Assembly (NCBI GenBank): GCA_947359465.1
Contig: OX375872.1
Location: forward strand, 82,454,931-82,518,930
Direction: 5' to 3'
Source of the DNA: Metellina segmentata
Lineage: Eukaryota; Arthropoda; Arachnida; Araneae; Tetragnathidae
DNA: 64,000 nucleotides
The position numbers and the translations under genes are program-made. The notes under the pieces are model-generated. The model had not been told where the DNA came from and did not search any database. It saw nothing but the letters and a program-made list of their open reading frames with translations. Below, piece by piece: positions 12,601 to 27,600 of the stretch. Every line of letters begins with the position of its first letter. Position 1 is the stretch's first letter.

Positions 12601-15600
12601 AATGAAGCATGTAAAATATATACAATATATTTTTATATGCAGAAGTTAGAACTTAAAATTGCAAATTTTTCTGTGTATCATTTAGATGATTACATTTGGT
12701 TTCACCGTGGTAACTTATACCTTTTAAAACTGAGATAAAGAATTAATGACAAAACATATGCTTTAAGTTTACCTTTATACTATGGTTTATCATTTCTTAT
12801 GTTAAGAGAGTAAAGCTGCTGCATCAAAAATAGCATAAAGTTTAAACAAAGGGGAACAAAAAGTAACAATTCTTACCATAAAGTGATTTGACTTCATCTG
12901 AAGTTCCTTTACCTATATAACAAAAATAAACGAATTAATCAAGGATTATGTGCCAAATTGAAATAAATTTTTTATTTCACTCTATCATAAAATATTTCTT
13001 TTAAATAACTGATCACTTAGCAAAAAGTTTAAGGTTAGGTTTTTTGCTCAACAGTTACTTTTTAGTGCACAAGGATTCTAATTTCATGTTTATTTAAATG
13101 TTTTATCATGCTTTTAATGTTGGTCTGGTTGTTAATTTAAAAAAAAAAAATTATTTATTGATTTTTAGCTTTTTTTTATATCCATTTATTGATTTTACAT
13201 CATAAAACCCAAACCATCTGCTTTTCAAACCAGAAAAGTCAGAGACAATGTGTACACTCGTGTTCAAAGTTGTATTTAAGTACTTTGCAAGAACCCTTAA
13301 AAAGTTTCAGGGCTTTAATTTGTTAATTACAAGCATTCATTTTCAAGAGTCCACAGAACTGTAACACGAAAATCTAGAAATTGTAATTTAATGCAAACTT
13401 TTTCAAAGCAAATAAATTAATTTAAGGAAATGGAAATATAAATTTGCTTTTAAATCACTGGGTAACCCATAGAGAGTAATGAAATCTAAGCAAATTTTGC
13501 ACTGATACAAATAGCATTATCATGATCTACATCTTTTGTAACTTTCCACATTAATATCTTGAATTATATTAATGTGATTAATTTTAAACCACGACTTTGT
13601 CTAGAATTCCCTAGCTAATAATAATAATAAAAAAAAAACAGAATAATTTTGTAACAATCTCATCTATTCAAGAAAATTACAATTATAGAGCAAAAAGGGA
13701 CTGTAAAAAATAATTATCAAACATTTGAAGAAAATATGAATTTAAAGAATGATGAGTAAAAATCTGTTTGCTTTTCTGAAATATAGTTCCAAATCCTAAA
13801 TATTTTCAGCTATACAACAAATTATGCAGAAGCATTATACATTCTGTAACAGTCGAATTCAAACAGGCTTATATTCAAATTATATTTACTTTCAAAATTT
13901 CAATTTGCAAACATATAAACAATTTTTCCTTTAAGTAAATTTTAAAATAGATATCAAATTACAGTAACATATTATGCTAAACATATAATAAGGGAAGACG
14001 GGGTACAATGAAGCAAGGGGTACAATGAAACATTACTTCTAAAATCAGTAAAATTTGTCACAGAAAGTTGCAATTTATATATATGTTATGCAACTATATG
14101 TTTCAATTACTGATGTGATTTGGATACATTCGCACTTTTACAACATTAGCAATAGAAGATTATTGGTTTTTCACCATTGAAAGTAAGTTTCTTCACTAAA
14201 AGTAATTTTGTTTCTTTTTCCTCGTTGTTATATGTAATAATTATTTTTTCTATACGTTGTTATCTTTGTGTTGTTGTCTTCATACCTCCAAAACCAAAAT
14301 TAAAAAATAATAATATTAGAAGTTTGAAAATGTTTTTTATTTAGTAACCTCAGTATGGGGTACAATGAAACACTTGCAGATGGGGTACAATGAAACATGT
14401 TTCATTGTGCCCCGGGTGAATGCATTTACTTGAAGTAATATATCAATGGTAAATATAATATCACTGATATAAAATAACATATTACTGGTTGTCACTAATA
14501 TAAATAAAACACTTTTACTAAGGAAATGGCAACACCTAACATTAATAGGAAAAGGCAACACCAAATCAAAACAGTAATTTTGAAAGTATGCAAAATTAAA
14601 CTTTTTTTTTCTTAAAAAAATAAAAGATTTCAATGGCAAGTTAGTTTTTTTACATTCAAAAACATTTAAGAATAGTTTATTTATTTCATAGGCCTAAATT
14701 GCACTTAACTACAGTTCACAATCCTCCTAAAGTTCTCAGTCAAAGGGTCCAAAACAAATAGGTCAATTAACTTCTGGTGAAAGGGGTGTTCTTGCTACTA
14801 TGTGTGGATTTATTAATGCTTCTGGAAATTCCATTATTTAGTATTTCCGAGAGAAATTTCAAGATTTGCATGTTGAATGGAGCTCTACATGGTACTGCAG
14901 GTGATGCAAGAAAATCGGGATGGATGATTGGAGATATTTTAATTAATGTTCTAACATATTTCCAGGCACATGCACGTTGTTCGAAAGAAAATCTAGCTGT
15001 ACCAATAATGGACAATCATGAATCACATATTACAATTTCCAGTCTAAATTTTACGAAAGATAACGGAATTGTTGCAATCCTGCCCCCACATACTAGTAGC
15101 AAATTGCAGCCTTTAGACAAAACTGCGTTCAAGTCACTTAAAAATTTCTTCAATCTAGCTGAAAATGACTGGATGCTGTGTAATCCAGGTTGTACAATCT
15201 CTATCAATGAGATATCTTCTTTGTTTGGCACTGCTTATTGTAAGTCTTTCACTCCACAAAATATTACAAAAGGTTTTTCAGCGACTGAAATATGGCCTTT
15301 CAATAGAGAAATGTTTTGTGAAGAAGATTATTTGTGTTCGTATGTGTCAGATTGAAGAGCTGACTAATGAAACTGAAGACCAGACAGACAAAACCCAAGA
15401 ATCAGAAGTCAAGTGGTGGATCTTGCCATTAGTAGATCAGAATCACCTACTGCAGGTTGTTCAGCAACTGTTCATACACCATGCACTAGCTCTAAACCTG
15501 TGAGTAAATACATTTCTCCTCAAGAGATAAAACCTTACCCCAAAGCTGATTTAAGAAAAGAAGTAAGAGTAGGAAAACAGAAAAAAAAGTTTTATTCTAA

Positions 15601-18600
15601 CCTCGCCAGTACAAAATGCTCTTGTTAAGCAATTAGAAAGTAAAAAGAGGAAAAAAACTATGAAGGTATTGTTTTCAAAACAAACGACGATTTGAAGATG
15701 ACGATGATCCAGATTATTTTCCAGCTCCAGCTGATAACCAAAGTACTAAGAATGAGATATCCACACATAATATGTGTGAAACAAGCAGTATCTGTATAAA
15801 TGTTTATGTTGAATGAAATATATAAAATGAAACTGTAGAAATCATAAATTTAAATGAAGTCGAATGTGACTAAAATAAACTTTATAGGGTGAAAATTGCT
15901 TGCATCATTTGGAGAGTTTCATTGTACCCCAGTATGTGTTTCATTGTACCCCGGCATATGGGGTACAATGAAACACTGTGAGACATTTACTTTTTGTTAT
16001 TTTCCAAGCATAAAGATTTTGTTTAGAACCTAATAAAAATTTATTTAGATGGGGAAAATACAAGATTAAAAGTATGCATTAATTATATTTTTGTGCTTGC
16101 AAAATTGTGGATAGGAAAAAATAATTAGTAAATTTTGTTTCATTGTACCCCGTCTCTTCCCCTATTTAGTGTCTAAATAAAAAAGTAGTCTTTTAGGAAA
16201 CACAACAGTTCATAAAATTCACAATTTCTCCTTATCTCATTTGATAGTATAGTTCTAAATATTAAATATTTTCAATTGCAATAACAGCTTTTAGACTTCA
16301 GCGAGGAACATTAATCCTGCACATATTACTTATTAGATGTTAACTTACATAATTTTCTCCAAAATGCCTTTGACCAAGCTTGTAAGCTTCAACTATCAAT
16401 TCTACTGGTTTTATTTTCCCAACAGCCACAACTATCACACTGTCTGCAGACTGCAAGGGAAAATAAATTTAATAGATATTTAACAATCACAAAATGTATC
16501 ACAAGACTGAGTAGCTGTGTTTACATTTGTAGGCATGCAAGTTGACAGGAGTGAAACACAATATCTGATAAAATTCAACTAGTTGCCATACTATTAAAAC
16601 ATGAGAAGTCCATATTCCATACAATATAAAAGTTTGTAGACCAATAGTAACATGCATGTGAAGAAAAATTAGCAAACAATGTGAATATCATTAAGATGTA
16701 CAGCTAAAACCACCCATTCATTTGTACAATGGTTATATTATAGCAAATTCAAAGGTAGTATTTACTAGTGTTGTAGAATGCTATAGCTATAAGCCCCAGA
16801 TAGAATTTGACTGCAAAACTTAAGTTGGATTTGGCAATAGTGAGAATAAAGCTAATTGATTGATTTAGATACAGAATTGAAACTGACGATCGTGTCAGCG
16901 ATTTTCCTATGTATCTGCTATTCATATATCTTGTCTCAGAATTAAATTAATTAATGTCCTAATTGTTTTCATCCTCTAATAGTAACATCTCTAAATTTAT
17001 ATGCAATTAAGGGGTCAACTTCGTATTAACTTGCATTCTCTTTATAATTTCCAAGACCCAATTTCGATGCTAAATTTTAAAACCATGTAAAAATTTAACT
17101 TCAATCACCAAATTTCATTTTTATTTGATTCAGTCTCTCCTCGATTACGAGTACCAGGAAAGTTTAGAACACCAAATATTAAATTAATTTCTCACTTTTA
17201 TTCCTAACTTTAGAAATAATCTTCATATCCATTAAATATTTTACTATGCTACTATTAAAGAGCACCAACAAAATCTGTTTCTCTTTAATGTTTTTCTTAT
17301 GTTTAATTTTTGGTATGCAATATTAATTTTATGAAACTAAGATTACAAAAAATTATAAATAGTAACCTTCATGCATTGATGTCAATTGATTTAAGCGTTT
17401 TTATAAGAAAACGTTAATTTTTAAAATTATATATATAGATTTATAAAATAAATTTGCCCGTGCATCTCTTAGGCATTGCCTTGTGACAGTTCTTTTCATG
17501 GGGTCAGGTGTGACCACTGCTCGCTAACCCCTGGTGATTGCTACGAAACCCATTTGGTTTGTGAAGCAAACCAAATGGAAGTTCGTAGCCTATTGGAATG
17601 AATTCCCTGCAAATTCCAATTTGGGTTGCTTCGAAAATCATATTATGAATATTATGAACTATGCTTTGCTTTGCAAACCAACACCAAAGCAGGCATGAGA
17701 ATGCAAAACTTCATAAAAGAGGAAAACCAAAATGTGAAATTAAATAAATAATTATAGTCATGTCTGTGCACATAATTTCGCAATAGTAAAAATTAACATT
17801 AGGCCAGAGCTATAATTGATTTATTGAACTTATAAAATAATTAATGGTAGACCATAAATCGGGAAAAGCGGTGAATTACAAGCACATACTAAACATCGGT
17901 CATCCAAAATAACATCAAGGTAGATGGCTCTCTATATTAAAAAAATGTTACTGCCGTTGCAGGATTGAAAACTCGCTTTTTTTGCTTGATTAGACCGTTT
18001 CCCGAGAACGTACAGATTAAAAAATCATGAAACTAACATGGTTTGTTCAAAATTGTACAGGGAACAAGATAAAAAATATTTTTTCTAATGTGACTATTAG
18101 TTTAGGATGCATTAAGTGTTAAAGTCGAAAAAAGTGAAATTTATAACGCGAGTGAACAAAAGACATACAAATTTTCAGTCTTTAGCTGTGATTTTTTTTG
18201 GAATAGGTACCTCTCAATGTGAATTTTTGCACAACGCGAAGTTGTTTTAGAAATTTCAAATTGTGTGGTTCGTTAATATATATATTTATTTTTAATTCTG
18301 GAAAAATCAGGACATTGTCATTACTTTTTTTTTAAACTGTCATATCTACCATATCTTATTACCATTAGTTTTTAAATTTGAAAACATCGCAGGAAACCTT
18401 AGAATGTACTCTTTCTGATGGTACAATTATTTTTTAAATTGGTTCATAAATTGGTAATAAATTTGATGCGATGAAAATAATAATTTTGCGATAGTGTACA
18501 AATTGTTCCTCCACAGATGCGCGGAGATCCAACTTCAAACGGCCTATATGAAACAGAGGCTCACAGGAATGAAAGCCTTGACGAAATTCACTGTGACGTC

Positions 18601-21600
18601 AATTAACTGAGGCTAGCAGGGGGCGGAGGTTTCGCTGTCGCAGGAGATTGACTCTGCGAAAGGAGTGTTGGTTTTGTGAAGCAAATTAAATGGGATATGC
18701 GAAAGGAGTGTTGCTTTGCGAGCAGGAGTAGGAACCCCTAGTAGACCTTGGCGATGCTCAAATTTTTCAGTGCGATACATCTGCATTCTAACATTACGAT
18801 ATGTCGTGATGTTAACCATGCATTTTATACATAGTAAAATCAAAACCTTGTTCTTAAGTTGTTGTTTTTTCTTTGCTATAAAAAATCGTGTGGTAGAAAC
18901 AACAAAACAAATAAAGTCTGTGCTGGACATTTAAGAAACATGCATGATTTAATACAAGATTTTGAATATGTGTGTGTTCCACACACCATATATGCTCAAG
19001 TAGAGATTCAAAAATTAGCTTATTTAGAATAAGAAAAAGTTCAGCATAAATAAAAATAAAGGGGCATTTGATTCCTCTAAGTAATGATGACAGCATATAT
19101 GACCTAGATTGCCACAGAAGTTCTCAACAAAAAAGGATGCAAACGGATTGATTGTAACATCAAGAAATAAGAATGGGTATTTGGAATTCAACTTAAAATG
19201 GGAAAAATAATTTTTGCTTAAAAATTTTTAAACTATACTGAATCTCACTTTAGCTAGAAAAAAAATTTGGAAACGAAAGTCATCTTCAGGACACAAATGG
19301 TATTTTGACAAATTCCGCATTAAATTAAAAAGAAATGAAAACAGACCATTAAATTCCCATATTTTGCAAAATTATTTTGTTCTTAAGTATTTTTAAAGAA
19401 AAAAAACATTAACTAATTAAAAAGTGTAAAAGAAGACCTTGATAAATTCAGCAAGTAGAGAAGAATTATTCGTTTCCTCGCAGTTTGAAACTTTAATTTT
19501 CAATCTTTATGCCCTTATTCTCAAAAAAAATTAGCAGAGAAATCACAAAAATAATTATTATAAAAGATTCTCATTAGTAGGCCTTTCATTGCGGCATCGA
19601 AAAACTAATTACAGTGGTAGAAAATCGCACATGCGCATAAATATACATTGTAATCGTTGTGTCGGTCTAAACCAAAACCCAAAATTTTCCCCAATGATGC
19701 TAAAAAAACACGAAATTTCTTCTGGAAACTGACTGTGATTAGTCAACTCGGATATCGCGAAAAATCTAAGAAAGCATCGAAATCGTTGGCGCTGAGCAAC
19801 AACATCGTGACATTGGAAAACCGTGAGATCGGGGGAAATCGCGATGTCACGATGATTGCGAGATCTGCGCTAGCTAAAGCTATGGTTTCCTAAGAAAGCT
19901 AACATTTGCATAACGATCGTCATAAAGGTCACATACAGTCGTGGTACTATTTTCTCTTGTAGAAGCAACATTTCATTTCATGTGCCAAACAATTCGAGCG
20001 GAGGGAAGCAAAACAAAGAGAAATTTTTGACAGGCATTGTTTATTTTGTTTTTGTAAAATCGGAATTGTTAAAGATAGTTTGAAAATTTCAACAAATTTG
20101 AAATCTGTGAAAAATTTTACTTCAGAATGATATCTTAACTGAGATTTTCTTTAAATAAATAATTAATTATTTAATAAAAAAATAATTAAATAATCAAATA
20201 GTAAATAATTGAAAAATAAATCTGGATTTGGTATCGATCTGGCATAGAATTTTATGCTGATTTGAAATTCGTTGAAAGTTTCACTCGATCTTCAACGATC
20301 CCGAAGTTAGAAACTTGGACTAGAGAATAAAAAAGAAAACTTTGTTTTGTTTCTCGAATAAAATAAACCACGAAAGCCGTCTGTATTGCCCATTCTCCGC
20401 AGTATTCTGTACGTCTAAGTTGATACCTCTGGTCTCTGTTAAGACGGCCGAAGTTATGACAGCGGTATCATGACGTATCACGGCTGCAATATAACGGCTC
20501 CACTTTCTTGGGAAACTGTAGCTTGGGATGGCTGTGTAAGATCAGAAATAATCGCGAGACCTGCGCTAGCTAAGGGATGGCCGTGTGAGATCGGGAAAAA
20601 TCTCGATTTCGCGATGCAATTGTGAAAATCGGAAATTGATGTCGACATTACACCGTTTTTCACGATGTATTGATACATCGCACAGGCCTACCCCCTAGTA
20701 CATAAAAACATCACTAGGACATCCGGTTATTCACAGCTTGAAATAAACTCTCATTGGCTAGAAACACTTATGACGTCATATTCCTAAAAAATGTCAAACT
20801 CTCAAAAGAAAAACACGGAAAATTACTGAAAAGCGGAGAAAACATGATAAAAAACACAAAAAAGCAGAAATCCGCGGGAGATTCTCATGCATGCACCACA
20901 GGCAACGCCGTAATGGCCTCATCATTGTCGAATTCGTTCAAATTCCAATTGCGAAGAGATCCAATCAGTGCAACGTCACAATCTCTTGCAGAAAATATAA
21001 ATATTTAATTGAAAAATTATGCATTAAAAGAAAATCAAATGCAAGGTATCAATCTGGTGTAAAATGTTCAGCACATTTAAAATCCGTTGAAATTTTCAAT
21101 CTATCTTTAACGATCCCGATTTTACAAAAAAGAACTAAACATTGCCAGTCAAAGTGTTTTTTTATCTGTTTTGCTGAGCACAGGAAATGAAATCTGATAT
21201 CTCGAATCAAACGAAGGTCATTCTGCGCAACGGTGTTTGTATCAGAAAAAATATAAAAATTTCAATTTAAAAATTATTTATTTAAAGAAAATCATATTTT
21301 TAGGTATAGAGCTAATGTGAAATTTTCCGCTGACTTCAAATCCGTTGAAATTTTTTACTCTAACTTTAACGATCCATGAGATAGAAAAAAGAACTCAATT
21401 AAAACTTTGGTTTTTTTTAGTCTGCTGACAAATCGTTTCTCGGAAAATCAAACAAAAGTAGAAAAAATAACTTAAGAATCTGTCATTTCTTTATAGTGTT
21501 GCAAGTCTGAAAAAAAAAACAATAATAATATTAAATGCCCCATTAAATTAATTTTAAAATCTTCTGGAAATGTTTTTAAAATTTGGGCACGATAGAAAAA

Positions 21601-24600
21601 TTGCAAAAAATTCGGACTGCATGTGTGCAGAATCCTATTGTTGTAAGTGCCATACACTTGACTGGACAGTCCACACACAAACACTTCATTTTATAATATT
21701 AGAGATCTATACCTACTAGCAACTGCTTGCTAACACGCGGTGATTGCACAAGTTCAGTCTATTGGATAACAGCCATCATGTTGCTGCCTGTGTTGTTGGT
21801 TTGCTGCACAAACCAAATGGGAATATGCATGACTTCATAATCTCTTGCGAAAACATAAATATTTAATTGAAAAATTATTTATTAAAAGAAAATCAAACAT
21901 ATCAGGTCTATCTGGTGTCAAATTTTCTGCATATTTCAAATCTGTTGAAATTTTTAATCTATCTTTAACTATCCCGATTTTACAAAAAAAACAACTGAAC
22001 AATGTCAGAAAAATTTTAAAAAATTATTTTTTCTGTTTTTTGCTGAAATTTCAATAGTGCAGAAAATGTCATCTGTTTATATTTTTAATGCAAAAGTTGA
22101 CGTGATGTCACAAACTCTTTTCTTCTCTCACAAACTCTCGTTTATTTAAAGAACTAGGGGGCTCCGCCCCCTGCTCGCTTACGCTCGCCAACCCCCGGGG
22201 ATTGATACGCTATCCCATTTGGTTTGCTTCGCAAACCAACACTCCTTTTACATATGGCATTTGGTTTGCTTCGCAAACCAACATTTCTTTCGCAGAGTGA
22301 AACTATCTGAATAATTTGTATTATCCTGATTTCACTTTACGGTCCATCACGTCACAGCGAGGGCTTCGCCCCCTGCTCATTTACGCTCGCCGACCCACGG
22401 GGATTGCTACGCAATCTTGTTTGGTTTGCTTCGCAAACCAATACCTCTTACGCAAGTGATTTCACTCGTTTTTGCTTTACCACTTAATGCACCCTAAACT
22501 AATAGCCGCATGAGTAAAAAAATCTTCTGCATCTTGTTCCCTGTACAATTTTAAGTAAACCCTGTTAATCTTCAAACTTTACGATGTGTACTTTGTACTT
22601 TCTCGGTAAACCGTCTGAGAACAGAGGGAAAAAAGCGAGCCTTTTTCCTCGCCAAATAAAGAGAAATCGTTTTTATGGCAATTGTTGCTACAATAAATTT
22701 GATATCTGGCAAACCCGATAGTCAAAAATACAACCCTCCGCGAATACAATGCTCCACGAAATAAAAAATACGAAATTTGTATCACCAACTTTTGATTGCA
22801 TCGAATTTATTTATGAACCAATTTTAAAATTAATGGTACCGTAAGAAAGAGTACAGTCTGAGGTATACTGCGCTTTTTTCAAATAAAAAAAACTAATAGT
22901 AATACGATATAGATATGACAGTTTTAGTTAACGGTTGTAACAAAAAGTAGCGAAAATATCCAAAGATTCCAAATTTTGTATGACCCACTTTTGAGCGCAT
23001 CCAATTTAATTATTAACCAATTTCAAAAATAATAGTACCGTAAGAAAGAGTATATTCTGAGGTATACTGCGATATTTTAAAAATTAAAAACTAATAGTAA
23101 TAAGGTATAGATACGGCAGTTTAAAAAAAAAAGTAACAAAAATGTCACGACTTTTCCCGAATTTCAAAAAAATATTATCAAGAACCAAATTGAAATTTTA
23201 AAAAAACTCGATGAGCTGCAAAAATTTACGTTGAGAGGTACTCTTAAAAAAAAAACTCACGACTGAAGACTGAAAATTTGTATGTGTTTTGCTCACTCGC
23301 AGAAGAAATTTCGCTTCTTCAATTTTGACACTTAATAAACCCTAAACTAATAGCTGCATCGGAAAAAAATATTAATAATTGTCCAGGGAATACGATGAAG
23401 AACAAACCATGTTAATTTTGTTTTTTTCAGATCAGTACTTTCTCGGGAAACTGTCTAAGTATCGAGCTAAACAACACAGTTTTCAATCCTGCGGCGGTAA
23501 CATTTTTTTAATATAGAGAGAAATCATACATTTAGGAATCAATTTGTGAAATTTTCTGCAGATATCAAATCCGTTGAAATTTTTACTCTATCTTTCAATA
23601 GTCTAGGAGATAGGAAAAAGAACTAAATAACTCCAGTTAAAAGTTTATTTGTTTTCTATCGTCTGCTGGAAAATCATTACTCCGCGCAAAATGAAAACAG
23701 AAACTAAAAAATAAATTAAGAATAAAAAGAATTAAGACAATAATCTTGTATGCTGTTACATTCAATAATAATAAATTCATTTCCAAATGCTCTAGATTGA
23801 ATTTAAAATTTGCCACAACCCAAAAATTGCAAAAAATTCGGACTATCTGTGTGCCAAATCCCATTACTGTAAGTGCCATAGATTCGTCAGGACTTGGCGT
23901 GCAGAAAGTAAATACTTCCTTTTATAACAGTGTATATATATATATATATATAGCTTTTCTCTCTTAGTCATTTCTTTCTTCAAAAATGTCAAAAACAGCA
24001 AATACTTAATTTACTTAATTTCAAGTAGAAAAACTGCTTGAACAAAAGAGCTGAGATGTTGCATCATTGTATAAGTCTTTTTGAATTTATTTCTATCAAA
24101 ACATAACTTCATAATTTTTTCTAATATACCACTCAGGAAATATACTTAAACAAATTACTAAGCATTTCATATGGGTTCTTTAATAGTAATGCAATACAAA
24201 ATATGAGCAAGATAATTTTCAAGGATATGAATATAAGTCTGGGAAAATAATTTTGATATTTATAACGGTGTTTAATTTATATTAATAATTTTTATATTAT
24301 CATTAAACGGTGAAAAAAGTTATTAACATAATATACTAGCCACTACGTGGCCAGCACGGCGTTGCCCGTAACAGTTCTTTTCACGGGGTCAGGTGTCACC
24401 ACTGTTCGTTAACCCTCAGTGATTGCTATGAATTCATAGCCTATTGGATTGCCCGTGGTGTTGGTTTGCTTTCCAAACAAATGGAAATTCATAGCCTATT
24501 GCAATGAAATCCCTGCTAATTCCAATTTGGTTTACTTCGCAAACCAAATCATGGACACTTTCTTAACCCATTAATGCCCAGCCTTCTGATTTGAGGACAG

Positions 24601-27600
24601 TGGATAAAAGAGCGTGTAGAATCTTTATATTTTCCGGAAACGATTGTTTGTTCTGCACGACGGTAGATGGTATTACCAGAAAGAATACCACAAATTACCA
24701 AGTTTATATGGTTGTTTAGAACTCTGTGATATGGATCGGCATTTCATGTTTTTTCATGTCTCACACTTGCATTTGCTTTCTGTCTAGCTACATCGCCTAA
24801 ATTCTAGGTAAAACATTATTTTTTTACTAGTATTTCAAATTAGAGTACTATATAAACTTATAATAGAAAATTAATTTACTTTGAAAAAATTTCGTTTTCA
24901 AAAATGACATCCCATTTTGCTGTCCTCAATTGAGGAAGCTGGGCATTACAGCCAAATTTTATACAAATTTCAAGTCATTACAATTTTTGTATTCTTTCGT
25001 GTAATAAATGAATTAAAAATTCTTTCGACTTTTATATGGTATTCATTATGGAGTCATTACTTTCCTAAAACAAAACAAAGTATAAGTAATTATAATGGCT
25101 CTTTGGTTCTTAACGAAGCTCATGAATATTTATTTTTCGAACAAATTGAAACTGACATAAAAATCTAAGAAAAATGTGTTTTTAATGCTACTCAAAAATA
25201 TTCATTCACTCAAGAAACTGTTAATTTGTTTCGATTCTTCATAATCAGTTAGAGTACTAAATTAGACAACGAACTAGGATTTGCACAAAAAAATTGCCAC
25301 TTAACTATTGTCTAACTTAAAAATTCTTTAATGAATGTATCCAGATTTCTACCACTAACTCTAATTTGATAAAGCATTCTATTTTTCATCATTTAAATAA
25401 ATTTTGTCAAATTAACCTGCTAATAGTCACAGGTTTTTTCAACAAAACATATTTTTAAGACATACTAAAAGACAAATAACTGTAAAAAATAATATTTAAA
25501 TGTATAAATTATACACTTTAAAGGTTAATTCTGTATCAATGAAAAAATTTGTTGTACACCTGTAGTGATCACTGTGACTAGCAGAGGATTAATAGCTATA
25601 TATTAAAAATACAAAGAACTTGAAAATCAAAACATACTGTCGAAATCATGGATGCAGACCGCCTATCCAAGCGTTTATTTAACTTTACAAGACACAAAAC
25701 TTTGTTGCAAGAAAATGCTGGTGGAGATGTAGTATCCTATACGTCAGTCGCCAAATTAAATTTTTCCGCCAAATCAAGATGGCAGCCAGTCTAAGCAAAT
25801 CCAAGATGGATTCCAAGTAGGCCGTCATATAGCAAAATCCACACTGTGAACCTTTGATGCATAACATAAATAGGAAAGATTTTTTAAAAAAGGAAAAAGA
25901 AACTAATTTAATACAAAGCAACAAATTTCACTTGCAAATATTAAAATTTTTCTGCGTGGTATTGACTCCAAACATGTCCATTATTTTGCGTTGTTTCATC
26001 AATTAAGTCCAGGATTCAATTTTTTTTCTTCCTTCAAATTCTCGGAATGATGTAAAGAACTGAAAAAAACCACCGGTAAGCAAAATGTCCGGAATTTGAA
26101 CAATTCCTGACGTCTGGATTTAGGACTTTTTTTTGTGATCCTGATAATTAACCAGATATTTTGCGATGAGAAAAAAGCAATGGAGTTTGTTCTCCTATCC
26201 ATAAGAGAGAGAGATGGAATATCATTTAGAATTATTCTAGCAATTTACTTATGTGAGCATTTCGATGGGGATATTCCTGGTCTGAGATGAAGATATGGAA
26301 TTGAAATGATGAATTTTTTTGGAACCATGGTACCAGAAGGAAAAATTTTTTGTTTATACAAGTCACAGCGTATAACGCACAATGTTTCAATGCGTATATA
26401 GCATTTTGCTGGGAGGAATTGTTTTTATAGATAAGTTACAGGTGTAAGGCAAGACACAATCACAGTTAGGTTCCATGCGTGTAAACCACTGTACCAGGAG
26501 GAATTATTTTGTAGATCAGTCACAGCATATAACGCACGACCCTCCACCTACCGGGGCCGAGAACATTTGACAGTTAGCGTCCATGCGCATAAATCACTGC
26601 ACAGGGAGGAATTTTCTTAAAGATAAGTCAAAGCGTATAATGCAAGACCCCGACTGCCAGCGAGACCCAATCACCATTGACTTCCATGCATATAAACCAC
26701 TGTACAGGGAGGAATTTTTTTTAAAGATAAGTCACAGCATATAATGCAAGACCTCCTCCCCCCCCTTGTCAGTTAGACCCAATCACCGTTGGCTAAACAA
26801 CTGTACCAACAAGAATTTTTTTGTAGATAAGTCAGTCAGGTTAAGTTAGGTTAGCCAAGATATACATTTTTGGGAACTAAAAACTTTTATTAGACTATTT
26901 TATTTTAGATGTTTAGAGTATTTTAAGTTTTTAGTGTATGATGAGTCACCTTAATATAAGTTCATTATACCTCACTATAAATAAAACCATAAGCAAATTC
27001 ATACATATATTCACCCTAAAGTTCTCTTTACAGATAAAATTCAATTCAATCATGGTCAAGTTACAGGCTGAAGGAAAACAAGCTCTTCCAAGAGCTAAGT
27101 GCTTAAACATGTTATAGTAATTTGGGTATATGCATCTGATTCAGGTACAGGCATATTAAATCTAAGAATAAATATGGATGAATGAGTACATTTTCAATAT
27201 ATATTTTGCAGAAAAGTACCTGAGGATATCAGTGAAAATGACTTAATTTATCAAAATAAGTCCCAAATATAATAGCTTGAAATGCAAGATATTAGTTGCA
27301 ATGAAACTGTTTTTCAAATGACTTCCCTTTCCCCAAACTTTAGTATCTAAACTGTATCGAACCATAAGAAATAAAATTCCAAAGTATCACATTTGTGGAG
27401 AAAGTAATTTTATAATACACATTAATGGAAAAGTATACTGAAATCGCAATATTACCTAATAATAAAAATTGGAAAGATGAGTAAATGTTTAGTTGACAAA
27501 ATTGAAAGGGAATAAACACTAAATTTTAAAAAATTTGCTTCATTTTCTATTTTAAATTAATGCATAGCTCCTAGGGGTCTGAGCTCTCAAGTCCCCGAAT

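Larger units (their letters stand above)
13991..16162 (+). mobile_element. pogo/Tigger-like transposon, internally deleted
   Basis: TA duplications at 13989-13990 and 16163-16164. Inverted ends are AGGGAAGACGGGGTACAATG and, reverse complement, GGGGAAGAGACGGGGTACAA. Length 2172 bp. Nine copies of GGGGTACAATGAAAC (up to two mismatches) cluster at the two ends, listed separately. It carries the 3' half of a DDE_1-type transposase gene. Confidence 0.9.

Noticed and set aside
26325..26835. CRISPR-like array
   Set aside because: Eukaryotic context, ~100-bp period, and diverged units without constant short repeats and unique spacers.
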